DNA from: Sphagnum magellanicum
Lineage: Eukaryota; Streptophyta; Sphagnopsida; Sphagnales; Sphagnaceae
Assembly: GCA_021904315.1 (NCBI GenBank)
Contig: CM038912.1
Span: 9,821,061-9,885,060, forward strand
Direction of reading: 5' to 3'
DNA length: 64,000 nucleotides
Translations under genes and position numbers: made by a program
The notes under the pieces: generated by a model
The model's input: the letters and a program-made list of their open reading frames with translations, nothing else
Database searches by the model: none
What the model was told of the DNA's origin: nothing
Shown here: one piece after another, positions 1-11,900 of the stretch
Position numbering within the stretch: the first letter of the stretch is position 1
Layout of the letters: each line of letters begins with the position of its first letter

Positions 1-5
1 TGGGT

Positions 6-1223
6 TTGGGCAAGATGAAGCCCAGTAACTCTAAATATGCATGTCGCGTCACTCTACTAGTAAAAAAAGATGACAACAAGCGTTTCTGTGGAGACTATCG
101 ACCATTCAACACACAAACCCATTGGGATTCATTTCCAATGCCACTTGTGGATGATGTGATTAACAAGTTGGGCAAATCATCATGGTTTATTGCATTAAAC
201 TTGCAGTTTGGTTTTTGGCAAATTCGGATGGCTCCTCAGGATATGAAGAAGATAGCACTGATCACGAAAATTGGGTTATATGATTAGATGGTCATGCCAT
301 TTGGTCTCAAAAATGCTACTAGTACTTTTACCAGGACAATGTAAAATGTCTTTAGAAACTTGGGAGACAAATTCCTAAAGGTCTTTGTTTATGACCTCAA
401 TGTACACAATGAAAGTTCAAAGGAACATCTTCAACATTTGGACGTTGTGTTCTCCAAGCTTAGGGAAGTTAACCTAAAATTGAACCCAAACAAATGTTGT
501 TTTGCTGCAAAGAACATCACGTTTCTAGGTCATGTGGTTAGTAAGGATGGCACCAAACTAGATCCAGGAAAAATTGAGGCAATTCTGCATTTTCTAGAAT
601 TGAAGATGGTCACAAACATTAGGTCTTTTTTGGGTTTAACAAGGTATTATCGGAATTACATTCGAGGTTATTCACCACTAGTTGCTCCACTGTTTGAGTT
701 GACAAAAAAGGATGTAGACTTCGTATGGAATCTAGACTATCAATAAGCATTTCAGGCATTGAAAGGAGCACTGGTTGATGCGCTTATGCTTATATGGCCT
801 GATTTCAAGAAACAATTTTGTCTTGATGTTGATTGGTCACCAAAAGGTGTTGGAGCCATCTTGTCACAGAAGGAGGGAAAGCTTGAAAAGGTGGTGGCCT
901 ATGCCATCAAGAGTTTAACACAGGCCTAGAAAAAGTTTCACCCCATGGAGGGGGAATGCTGCGCACTGAGATCAGGCATTATGCATTTCAGGTAGTACTT
1001 GCATAGGAACCATTTCATTTTGCGGACATATCACAAACCATTTGAGTGGTTAATAATAGTATCAAATGCACATGGCATGAGGGGTAGGTGGATTGACATG
1101 TTACAAGACTTCAGTTTCAAAATAGTGCATTGGCCAAGGTTCAAACATACAAATGTTGATGCATTGAGTAGGAATCCAGTGGGACCAACCACAGATGATG
1201 ATGATTTTAGTGAAGAAATCTAA
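6..1223 (+). pseudogene. gypsy reverse transcriptase and RNase H remnant
   Basis: Open blocks at 6-287, 360-746 and 999-1223 carry RT and RNase H signatures: FCGDYR, the GFWQIRMAP block, MPFGLKNA, NLKLNPNKC, TFLGHVVS, IRSFLGLTRYYRNYI, FCLDVDWSP and NVDALSR. Damage touches key residues. The RT catalytic block reads FVYDLNV, so the first Asp of the usual F/Y-x-D-D is Tyr. The RNase H block reads TYHKPFEWL, with Tyr where Asp is usual. In-frame stops fall at about 285, 743 and 928. The start is outside the window. No function is expected. Confidence 0.92.
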
Positions 1224-1400
1224 GATATTGGAAGCATACGAACTAACACACCTAAGGTAGAAGGTGAGATCCTCTCTGTTCAAATTGGCAAAGAAACATA
1301 ATGACTCAGTTCTAGGAGACAGGAAAAGGAACTTTTACAACATCATGAATGTTGTTTTGGCATCAACCACTGGTGTTATGCTAGAAACCAATAGTTCTAT

Positions 1401-2932
1401 ATGGTTGATGTTGTACCAAAGGAAGATCGGCACAAGGAACTTGTTCCACATGAAGCAACATATACAAAAGGGGGTGAGATTTTGCAAGACAGTGATGTGA
1501 GACATGCACTGAAGAGAAAGAGACCTCAGTACTATGACAAACAACAACAATTGGAGCTAGCATTGGTAGTCCAAGAATTATTTGAATTTGGTGAACATGA
1601 CTTGATTTCTACAGATTCTGATGAAGAAGAGAAATGTTGGACAGACACAAGGGACAATGATATATGGAAGGATTTAACTTGCATGAAGTTGTTGTTGGAA
1701 GGAACAATACTAGACACTATTGGTCCTAAGGAATGCAAGAGAGCAAGGAAGAGGATATTGAACTATCATTGGCAAGATCAATCACTTTACTTCAAAAGGT
1801 TGTTTGTACCAAAACCAAAAAACCACATGGGACTGGTAATCCAAATGCATAAAGACTTGGGGCATTTAAGAGAAGAAAGGACATTAGCTGAAATCTACAG
1901 ATAATACTTCTAGCATAACATGACAGAAGATGTAAAAACAGTTGTAAAGATGTGCCAACAGTGCCAGATGGTGAGGAAGATGGGGAATATATGTTCTGAA
2001 GATGAAGAGTTGAAGGGTATACTTGTTTGTGATTCGTTTTATAGAATTGTTATGGACACTGCAAGACCATTACTTGAAACCAAGTCAGGAAACAAGTTTA
2101 TTCTAGTGGTCATCGACCATTACTCTAAATGTTGCAAAGCAAAAGTAGTTGTTGATCATGGTGCTAAGACTACAACTAGGTTTTTGGAAGATGATATAAT
2201 ATGTAAATATGGGGTTCCCAAGTTTGTATTGATTAATAATGGAGGAGAGTGGGTAGTAGAGTTTGATGTCATGTGCAAGGATTATGGGATTCACCATTAA
2301 CATACAGCACCTCAATGGCCACAGTGCAATGGGATGGCTGAGTGTCTGATCAAGGCTATTAAGCATGGCGTAACAGTAATATCTGCAATGCCCAAAAATG
2401 TAGACTATTGGGATGATCAATTGGCTAAGGTTATGTTTGGATACATATGTGGGATTTAGACCAGCACTAAGTTTCCCCTTTTATGATACTGACTGGGCGC
2501 ACACCACACCTTAGAGCTGATAACTACTTACATTCCTTGACTGCTGTGGTTGATGACACTTCTGATGCAGGAACCATTGCAGAACAATTTCTAGAAAAAA
2601 TAAAGTTGATAGCAAGCATCCATGAGAATGTTCTGTTTAATGTAGAGTAGGCATAATAGAAACAAAAGAAGACCTATGCTACTAGAAGTGGGAAGCAAAC
2701 CTTTGAAGGTTTGGTTGCTAGACAGATGATGGTCAAGATGAAAAAGCCAGGAAAGAAAAAAACTTTAATGTCCAACTGGGAAGGTCCATACCAGTTTGTT
2801 ACGCATGTAGATGGACTTGGAAATCTCGATTTTGAAGAAGGTAGTAGAATATGCATAATTCAATATGTTGATGGATATCAATGGGAAATATCCCATATGG
2901 ATCTACAAATCTATCATGTTCTGCATGATTAA
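1401..2932 (+). pseudogene. gypsy integrase remnant
   Basis: The block 1401-1904 holds a variable linker and the start of the integrase zinc-binding region (HKDLGHLREERTLAEIYR). The two cysteines follow at about 1950 (MCQQCQMV), giving the HHCC pattern. In the core, the first acidic residue is present in VVIDHYSKC (about 2110). The second is Asn in LINNGGEW (about 2237), where active enzymes have Asp. The Glu is present in GMAECLIK (about 2335). A C-terminal tail, with a WEGPYQF block near 2780 and SHMDLQIYH near 2895, ends at a stop at 2932. Frame breaks lie at about 1902, 2298 and 2460. Confidence 0.9.
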
Positions 2933-2956
2933 AGAAGCTGAAAGACTTAGCTTTTT

Positions 2957-3660
2957 AAGGAAGGGAGGGGTTACATATGTGATCGGACAGGGAGTCACTT
3001 GGAGTTCCATAATGTGAACACTATGTTCATTTTAAGGTTTAGGTTTTGTTTTGAATCATCATCAACTTTCTCTGTGCAGGCAGTGGGGTTTATTTCATTA
3101 TTGTCTATTAGTGGTTGTGAGTAGGAAGCTTTGTTATTTGTGTGTTATGTGAAACAAGTTGGCAACGGAAGGAATGGGTGGCTAAAAACGTTTCGAGGAT
3201 GCAAAGGAGAGGAGAAGAAGAAGCGGTTGGACGAAGATAAGAAGGGGAGTTCAAAGGAAGAAGACAAGTTTGTTTTTGGTGAAAACTATGGCAATTTGAA
3301 TAGCAAGTAAAATTTACAAGAATGTGTAGTTAATGTGTTGTTCTTCTGCTGCACCAGAGACTATATCATGGCTAGCTTTGTGTTCTTGTGAGAATTAGGA
3401 CTTATAAAGGGTTAATGTTGAGGACTTATGATGCCTAAAGGAAGTCTGAGCTGTAGAACTAGGAGCATATAGAAAATTGCATTTGTAGGGGCTTTGGTGG
3501 AATCTTACTTGAAATCCAATGGGTGACCCATACACCTGAGTGGGAGCTAGACACCTTAGCGGGTATCCTTGGGCTGGATAAAATGTGAACGAGAGAAACA
3601 GGATGGGAGAAATCATAGCAAGTATTTATAAATCCCTATTCCACACAACATTCTGTTTTT
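2957..3660 (+). repeat. polypurine tract and possible 3' LTR of the gypsy element
   Basis: A 14-base purine run at 2957-2970 follows the integrase stop and would prime plus-strand synthesis. The DNA after it has no long ORF. It contains a TATA-like TATTTATAAAT at about 3623-3633, as an LTR promoter would. The LTR end is not defined because the 5' LTR is outside the window and no direct repeat can be compared. Confidence 0.35.
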
Positions 3661-4460
3661 CTTGAATAGTTGCAAAACTGACTTGGCATACCTTGATTAG
3701 TTGTAGATTCGTACCCAAAAATCAATCTGTTGTTAAAAGGCTAGACCAAGCATTTCTCTGCATTGATCTATGTGGTAGGGGATGGATTAGCAGCTCATAA
3801 TAGGCCAAATGACCATTGAGAGCGTTGACCTCAAACCAGACCCTATTAATTCATGCATTCGCAATACAAGAGTTTGTTTCTAGTAGCAACTAAAGACTAC
3901 TACTGTAGCAGATTTAGAAAAGGTTAATAGGCATGTATGGTCTGAAGATCTTCATTGTCTAGAAGATCACATACTGTAGGACTCCAGAACTAGGGTGTTA
4001 TGACACTGCTTGTTTATCAAGAGATAATAGGAGTAAGGATGTGTGAGTAGTAGATGGTTTGTGCACCCTTTTTTTTTGGTTACAATGTGTTCATGTATTT
4101 CATAGTTTTTATAAGCATTGTCTTTGGGCTTGGATTCCTATGTATTGCAAGTGAGTACATCCTTTTGAATCACCAAAAATGGTATTCAATTTTGTGTTGT
4201 GTTGTAGTTAGATTCAATTTTGGAAGCATTGGGTTTTGTAGTTTGTGTTTTTCATTAGAGCTTTTGTTCAAACATTGAGTGGTGAGGTATATTTTCTCAT
4301 TTTGTTTTTTGTTCATAAAGTGCCTTAGGGATTTGAACCCTAGTGGGGCCTATGTACCCAAAGTGTGGAAGGAGGTGTTTTATTTGTGAAGGAAAATAAG
4401 AAGTTTGTAGGTTTGACAAGCAAGGAAGAAGCCCGCCAACAATGACTCCATTTCCTTTTC
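3661..4460. other. intergenic, no gene seen
   Basis: AT-rich sequence with many stops in all frames. A 74-codon open frame at 4054-4278 is hydrophobic and low in complexity and resembles nothing I know. It may include the end of the LTR. Confidence 0.5.
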
Positions 4461-4480
4461 ATATATATATATATATATAT
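4461..4480. repeat. (AT)10 microsatellite
   Basis: Ten uninterrupted AT units followed by a pyrimidine-rich stretch. Confidence 0.95.
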
Positions 4481-5639
4481 TTCTTTCCCTTTTTACTTTT
4501 CCTTCATCTTTTTTTCTCCTTTTTTTTCTTCCTCCCCATCATTGAACCCACAAACACTCATGGATGCAAATAAGCCACTAGGATTGAACCTATTGGATAC
4601 CATGGTTATCCAATGGGAGATCCCCAAGGATGGGATGTGCCTATTAAATTGTTCAAAGGCATTAAATATTGTTAATTATGGTTTTATAATGTAGTTTCTA
4701 AATTTGGGGATACCGCTATGTGAAAAAGGATCCACAAACTAAACAATCCTACATGTAGCATATTATGATGTTATGACAATGTTATCCCAACTTGTTGTTA
4801 ACATTGGTTGTATAGGGTTACCAATGTTCCTTATTGAACAACATCATATTGTGGGGGGCATCATATTTGACCATGATTGGGCCAATTTATTTGGTCAATT
4901 TTTGATGGCCATTCTAAAGTCTTTCATTGACTAGTATGGATCAAGGACTTTTAGATCCTAAGAACTTAGGCTATTTTGAAAATTGATTCAGATTTTGCAA
5001 TATTTATAAGTTACACAAATGCATCCATGTGCATATTTGTTGGAAGATTCTTGGCCAACTATTCTTGCATATTTGTTGGAAGGTTCTTAGCCAACTATTT
5101 TGATGGGATGTCAATAGATCAAGACTTGGATGAGTGAGCTAGTGCAAGTGGATGTTGTAGCAATTGGTTCACATGCCCATTGATTTTGGTGGTTGTGGAC
5201 TAGCTTAACACCATCCAAGGTGATCCAATAAACATATTAGTTCATCCTTCGATCATCCATATGCTTGGTGGATGACATATTGATTTAGGACAATAATCAT
5301 GTGTAGTTCGTCGTGATGACCAACCACCATTAATTGTGGTCAATAGGGTTGAACTTCCATAAGTAGTTTTATTGTCATTTTTCAATTTCCCACACCTTCA
5401 TGCATTCTAGGATGGGGGCCTAAGGATGATTTAGGACTCTTATTCATCCACTATGCAAGAGCCTAATGTGAATAAGAGGGAACAAACCATGGGGTTTCAC
5501 ATTGGCACCACTATTGTGTTAGACATTTCTAAATAAACTTATAGACAACTTTTGGGACACGTAACGGACATTGATTACATCACCTAGGTATTTAATTTAT
5601 TATTAGAAAAACAAAAAGTTTTGCCAAGTCATATTTGCC
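4481..5639. other. intergenic, no gene seen
   Basis: No recognisable coding, RNA or transposon feature. A short direct repeat is visible: the phrase meaning GCATATTTGTTGGAAG recurs at about 5031 and 5068 with its following GATTCTTGGCCAACTATT or close variant. Confidence 0.4.
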
Positions 5640-5830
5640 CACCCACCCATAATTTAAGTCAGCCTAGGGTTAATTTAGGTTAGCTTATGTTAGCCTAAGG
5701 CTAACCTAGGTTAAGGTGGGTTAATTTAAGTTAGACTTGGATAACCTAAACCAACTTTGGTTAACCTAGGTAATTTTAGGTTATCCTAAATTAGGCCTAT
5801 GTTAACCTAGGTGGGTAATTTTATGGTGGG
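5640..5830. repeat. degenerate array of CCTAGGTTAA-type palindromic units
   Basis: Variants of TTAGGTTA and TAACCTAGGTTAA recur about every 10-20 bases in both orientations, so the stretch is rich in small palindromes. The units are irregular and do not match the plant telomere repeat TTTAGGG. Confidence 0.7.
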
Positions 5831-5859
5831 TAATTATGTTACATATTAGAAGATGTGCA

Positions 5860-6290
5860 ATGGTTAGGGACTTACACCTTCAAAGTGGAGATGAAGAGCA
5901 ATTCTTCACATTTGCAACCTATGTAAATGGCTTAGGTTACTTAATTTCTTGCCTAGTTGGCATGTCTAGGCTCCTTATGGGTTTGTTTTTAGCCTAGGTT
6001 ACCTACACTAGGCTTCCTAGGCTAGGTTAAGGGGTTCAAGTCCTCACACTTGCAACCTATGTAAACAACCTACATTAATTAGGTTCGTTGTTTAGTTGAC
6101 CTACTTAGGCTCCTTCTAGGTTTTTTATAGCCTAGGTTGCCTATGTTAGGTTTGTCAAGGTAGACAAAAAAGTTCAAGTCCTCACATTTGCAACTTATTG
6201 AACAACTTAAGTTACCTAGGTCCCTTGCTTAAGTGTCATATTTAAGCTCCTTTTAGGTTTGTTTTTGGCTTAACCAAAGTAGATGGCACC
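5860..6290. repeat. tandem repeat, 138-bp unit, about three copies
   Basis: The phrase CACATTTGCAACCTATG, or a close variant, starts at 5907, 6045 and 6183, which is exactly 138 bp apart each time. Each is followed by TTAGGTT-rich sequence, a GTTGGCATG-like or GTTGACC-like phrase, TAGGCTCCTT and a GTTTGTTTTTAGCC-like phrase. No coding potential is seen. Confidence 0.85.
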
Positions 6291-7256
6291 CTAACCTAGG
6301 CAACATAGAAGGAACCTAAATAAAACATTTTTATGAAACAAGAAATAAGAAAGTCCTTTATAAAATTATCCTTAGTTGACACACCAATGTTCATTATAAA
6401 AAATCCTTAACTACAACCAAATTGTAAAGCTAGATTATATGGATTTTAATTTGAATATCTTAACCTTCATTTGAGTCATTTAACATAACTTGCTATGATT
6501 ACCATGGTTTTCCAATGGAAAAACATAAACAAATCTATGATAATTATAATTGTCATCATGACCAAATTAATTATATTTTTATTTTTCAAATTTTCAATGT
6601 TGTTAGAGTGGCAATCATTAATAACACAATTAAGCCATAATTGGCTACAATGTAGATCTCACAGTAGATGGTTTTTCAAAATTATTTTATAATTGCGATT
6701 ATCTATTAGAACCTAAGGTAGAAATCAAGTGATTTAATTTATTTATTTTTCGAAATTTGGTGAATTTAGTTTTTTTTTCAAAAAATCCTTTGTTGATGTT
6801 GTTGGGCATTTTTTTTTTAGCAAAATGGAAAAAAATTGCTAAAATAAATAATACTGCTTTGACTCAATGCCCTTTTTAGATCCTTCAAGAATGCGTTTTT
6901 TGCCCAAATTGTTGTTTAAGTGGTCAGGAGACATTTGGCCAATTTGACTCTTGACCTTTTAAATTGCCATAACTATTGTTATAAATCCTTGTTTTGAGAA
7001 TGTAACCCCATTATATTGTACTACTTTTCAAGACCTTTTTGAAAATTTAAAGAAAGAACCAATTTGAATCATTGTTCCAAAGATTTGGGACATTCTAAAA
7101 CTTTCAAACTCTCAAAGTGAGAATTCATTTGGGAGTGTTAAGGTTTCTTCCCTTACACTTTCATGAATGTCTTTGAGTCAAAGGGTTGCCTTGACCTCAT
7201 TCTCACTTTGTTTCCCTATTCTTGCCAACTTGTTGTTTTTGGTATAATATGTCATT
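6291..7256. other. AT-rich intergenic, no gene seen
   Basis: Poly-T runs near 6771 and 6810 and scattered short ORFs. No feature can be supported. Confidence 0.4.
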
Positions 7257-7640
7257 GACAATTGGTCATTTGTTCTTTGTCTAAATGTTTCATATCCAAA
7301 GTGAAATTTCCACATGATACATGTTTATCTTCTTGTTGGCAAGTATCATTTCTTGATGTTTTGTTCATTATCATATCAATTGCACATTCTTCATTGTTTA
7401 CTTGTTTCATATGCAAAGAAAATTTTTACATACTACATGTTCATTTACTTGTTCCATATGCAAAATGTTAATTTGCTTATTGGCAAATATCAAGTTCTGA
7501 TTATTATTTTGCTATCATTGACTCAATTGCTCCTTGTTCATAGTTTACTTGTTTCATATGCAAAGCAAAAAATTCTATATGATACATGTTCATTCGCTTG
7601 TTGGCAAGTATCAATTGCTTATTGTTCATTAATTGTATAA
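7257..7640. repeat. degenerate tandem repeat, units about 115-150 bp
   Basis: The block GTTTCATATGCAAAG recurs (about 7290 as a variant, 7406 and 7550). It alternates with ACATGTTCATTTGCTTGTTGGC variants (7319, 7435, 7585) and CAAGTATCAATT variants. The two overlapping ORFs here (7262-7471, 7314-7640) follow the repeat and are not believed to be genes. Confidence 0.7.
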
Positions 7641-8107
7641 TATTAATTTGTTATAAATATATTTGATTGTGTAGTCTTTTCATATGAGAACTCATATTTC
7701 TAAACTCATTCCATGCTGATAAACTATTTGAACTTGTAATTGTTTCAGCTGATAAGTACATGTTCCTGATTCCACAAGAATTACATAATCTACATACGTG
7801 TTCTCAACCACCTGCAGATTCTACAATAATGATAAATTATACATGGTCTCTAGGGAAATATATAACACAACAAATATATCACAGAGAATTTTGCATGCAC
7901 AACAAAGTATAAACAAAAGTACCACACTATGTATACTATATTCCCAATGAATGATGAAGCTCATATGATTCATGTTGTGAATTCACACCCAAAATAGATG
8001 TGTGTGGTACTGATCGAAGCAAATGGTTGTCAAATTTTAGTTCCCTTCTAGAGAATTCTTTTGTGAGAAAAACCACAGTTCATGTAGATGCCACCAAACA
8101 CCCCTAA
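7641..8107. other. intergenic, no gene seen
   Basis: AT-rich, short ORFs only. It lies downstream of the PEPC gene. Confidence 0.4.
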
Positions 8108-8395
8108 AAAGGAATAGAAAAACCTCCAAAACCAACACCTGGGAAAAGGAATAGTAAAACCTCCAATCCAACACCCAAAAAAAGGAATAGAAAAGTCTCC
8201 AACTCAACACCCGGAAAAATAATTAAAAACCCAATGTCCAAATAAAAGGAATACAAAACCTCCAAAGCAACATCCAATCCAAAAAAGCCAACCCAACATC
8301 TGAATAAAGAAATATATAAAAAAGATTCCAAGCCAACATCCAGAAATAAGGAATAAAAAAGTCTCCAATTCAACATCTGGAAACAGGGATAACAT
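8108..8395. repeat. minisatellite, units about 36-60 bp, six or seven copies
   Basis: The unit is close to GGAATAGAAAA, then a CCTCCAA-like phrase, CAACACCTGGAA and an A-rich tail. It is repeated with drift from 8108 to 8395. The long minus-strand ORF 8104-8376 (repeated phenylalanine- and leucine-rich units) is a reading of this array. The array ends about 500 bp past the PEPC stop codon. Confidence 0.8.
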
Positions 8396-8903
8396 GCAAG
8401 TGTCTGTAAGCTACATACAAACTTATTTCCTCTAAAAACCTACAATTTTCATTGTGAGATTTGTTCACTTTGGCCATTTTGAGTATTTATCACTTTGTCA
8501 TTCACACACTGACAAAAAACAGAGGAAAAAGATTACCAAAAAAAATGGGTACCTTCAAGAACAAAAGTGCACTGTGGACTTTTTCTCTGTTATTCTCATC
8601 AGGGCAACAAAATATAGCACTGATCCAACATTAGATGCACAATGGCAAAACCACATCACAGATAGATGCTCATTGTTCATTCCACTCAGCTCTGTCATCA
8701 TTCTAATTATTTTCAACATTGAGAATGAGGGAAGTGTGTGCCATTGATTTTATGGCATTGCACCTCTTGACATTCAATGCAGAGTCTTTGAAGGTATTGT
8801 TCAGGGATCTGATTTATCCAGTTTGACCTGATTTCAAATGACTAAGAGATTGGAAGAGAGTGGGAGAGCATTTTCACAAACATAAAAAGACATACACACA
8901 CCT
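8396..8903 (-). other. 3' flank and probable 3' UTR of the PEPC gene
   Basis: The stop codon of the PEPC gene is at 8904-8906, so the transcript must run into this stretch. I see no clear AATAAA on the minus strand; plants often use weak variants. The plus-strand ORF 8454-8747 has no recognisable product. Confidence 0.4.
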
Positions 8904-11900
8904 TCATCCTGTGTTTTGCATGCCGGCAGCAATTCCCTTCATGGTCAAGATCAAAGTATCCTCAAGTCCAGGTGCATACTCAGTTGTGGTATTCAACTTG
9001 ACAAGCTCTGTTGCTCTCTTTGTTGGCTTTGCCAGTTCCCCATTTTGGGTTATGTTCAACTGTTTGTTCTCCTCACGCATCTTCTTTAGTGTGTAAGCTT
9101 GCTGTACATTGAGAGGAGTGATGTAGGGCTCTCGTAGTCTCAACCGTTGCTTCAGTGTAGGATTGCCTGCCAGAACATCGTCATGTCCAGCTACCTGCAT
9201 GGGCATTTGGAAGTTTTCTGGTTTATGCTTTTCTTCAATGCACAGAATGCAAGGAACAACCACAACATTCACTAGCACCATAAACCCCACTTCACCAAAC
9301 GCATCCCATCAACCAAAATGTCTTGTACCTTGACCAAAACATTACAAAGGGACAGTGCTCAGAAGAATGGAACTTTACCCTCAGTAAGTTATTCCGGGTT
9401 TCATTGTACTTTTGTCTCAATTCCTCTCCGAAGGGCTTGAATTCAGGTGAGACCAGCAAGCTATCATACAGTGCAGCAATACGTGGGTCACCTTTAGCAA
9501 ACACCATCTCCACCAAGTCAATAGTCACCCGGAAAAATGGCCACTTATTGTACATCTGGCGCAGGGTTGTGATGTTCTTTGGATCGGTATCCAATGCATG
9601 ACTCAGGGCACGACCAAGTCCTAGCCACACAGGAAGATGAAAGCGTGTCTGTGTCCAGGCAAAGATCCAAGGAATTGCTCGCAAAGACTCAATGCCTCCA
9701 CTTGGTTTACGTTTTGATGGTCGACTACCAATGTTCATCCTTCCATACTCCATCTCGGGTGTCGCCTGCCAATCACACATTGCATTGCATTTTCCTGGTT
9801 CTACTCAGACTTTGCACAAAAAAGATTGATGCCAAATGCCAACAACCCATCATCAGAAATGAGCAGAGTACAATAATGGTCACAACTGCATGCCATTTGA
9901 AGACTGATCAAGGACATGATGATATGTTTCAAGGGAGGTGAGAGATGCAGAGAGTTTTGTGATCATATACCGCACGGAAATAAGCAACAAACTGGGGATT
10001 CTGGAAGACAATGGAGCGGTACTCTTCAGTTGCCACCACAGCCATGGAGTCCATCAAAGCACGCCACTCAGGCTTAGGAGCAATAGGAGGGTGCATTCCA
10101 TGCTCAAGTGTAGCTGCTGTAAAACGCTGCAACGTCCTGAAACACAAGTGTTCTTCACCAAATGACTGTTCAATTACTTCTCCTTGGATGGTGACACGCA
10201 ATGATCCGTTGATTGTGTCTGGTGGCTGGGACAGGATGGCAAGATGCGTGGGACCTCCACCCCTGCCCACAGTGCCACCACGTCCATGGAACATCGTCAA
10301 CTTAACTCCATACTCTTTGGCCACTTTCACCAGATCTTCCTGTGCCTTGAACATCTGCCAGGCTGCAGATAGACGACCTGCATCCTTTCCTGAATCAGAG
10401 TACCCTATCATGACCTGCAAATGCAAAGCAAATGGAGACAATCTCAGGCCAGCATACCCATGAAGTAAAACTCACCAGAAAAATCTTCACTCAAGCTGAT
10501 TACCCATTGACTTTTCAGAAGTAGTTGTGTTGAAAAGGAAGTAGATCAAGAGAAGAAGAAGCTTGAAGTAGACTGTTTGATGAAACTAGATCGAGAGAAA
10601 AAAGAAATTTTTACCTCCTGTTTCCCATTGATCCGGCTACGATACCAGTCAATGGAAAAAAGCCGCTTGAGTGCAGCAGGTGCTGACTCCAAGTCAGCCA
10701 GCTTTTCAAACAAAGGCACCACACGTAAGGGCTTTGTGACCCTGCACTCACGCTGCAAGAGCTCAACTGCAAGAACATCTGATGGAGAGGTTGCCATAGA
10801 GATGACATAGGCACCAAAGCAATCTGATGGGAGCTCTGCAATCACCATAAATGTATTCATCACATCCTTCATTTCATCTGTCAATGATAGATCTGCACCA
10901 AAGAGAGGCCGCTTGCCACGGAGTTCAGAAAGAAGCCATTCCTGCAAAAAACCCAAGATTTCAACAAAACTCCTCAGGTCCTCCTGACTTGGATTGGAAA
11001 AGGCCATCATTTCTGAATCCCACAACGTAATGGTGTAGTATCAATTATGTATTGTCAAGACAGTACTCCTTATCCTCTCATGGTACCAGGCTTTTACCTG
11101 ACGCTTGTCCTCTGACCAGTCACGGTATGATCCTATGCCAAGATGGGTAGTGATGGCATCAAGCACATCAGTGTGGCGCTCTGACTCTTGCCGGATGTCG
11201 AGTTTCACCAAGCTCAACCCAAAAACAGATGCTTGACGCATGAAATCCAGCAGACTACCATCAGCAATGGGTCTGTCTCCTGTCTCAATTAGTGAACGAT
11301 AACAGAGCTCCAAGGGCTCCAGGATCTGCAATGCAGCACAGCAATAAATATTTTTTTCAGTCAACCCACTATCTAGTTCCAGCGGTCTTTCTCTCCTCAA
11401 TGATTTCACTACATGTTTTCTGACTTCAAATAAACATGATGAAAGCATAAGGGGTGGTTCATCCAACAGAAGCTAGAGGAGTAGAGGAAGAACACAGTAC
11501 CTGTGATACATCTGTAAACGTATCATCAATGGATATGTCACTCTTGCCACTGGCTAACAACTGCCCAATTCGTTCACGAGTATGGTAGAGTTTGTCTCGC
11601 ATGTCACCCAGAAGAACTCGGAAAGGCTCACTCGGTGGAATGTGCTTCCAGAACTCTACATCAAATATAAAATTAAAAAATATCAAGATATTTATTTATG
11701 AGCCCCCTGAAACAGGAGCAAATCTACATTCCAGATCTGGATTCAGTATACAGAAAAGCCTTGACTGTGCTTGTTCTCATCATCATTGTCATCATAAGTG
11801 GTCACAAATGCAAAAAGGCAGAAATCCTTTCCAGAAAGAGGTGGCAACAACAAGATGGCACTGAATTACCAATGTAGTGTTTAGCCTCCTTCCTGGTCTG

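Larger units (their letters stand above)
1..2970 (+). mobile_element. Ty3/gypsy LTR retrotransposon, degenerate, 5' part outside window
   Basis: The order reverse transcriptase, RNase H, zinc-binding integrase and integrase C-terminal tail on the plus strand is the Ty3/gypsy pol order. The 5' LTR, gag, protease and start of RT lie left of the window. Stops and frame changes occur throughout, for example near 285, 745, 928, 1902 and 2298, so the copy is dead. A purine tract at 2957-2970 after the last coding block fits the polypurine tract that precedes a 3' LTR. Superfamily assignment is firm; family and age are not determined. Confidence 0.92.

Noticed and set aside
5640..5830. TTAGGTT words suggesting an interstitial telomere
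   Set aside because: Units are irregular, occur in both orientations and do not match TTTAGGG in tandem.
8860..9096. Plus-strand ORF antisense to the PEPC 3' exon
   Set aside because: It is the complement of the conserved last PEPC exon and resembles no protein; a shadow frame.
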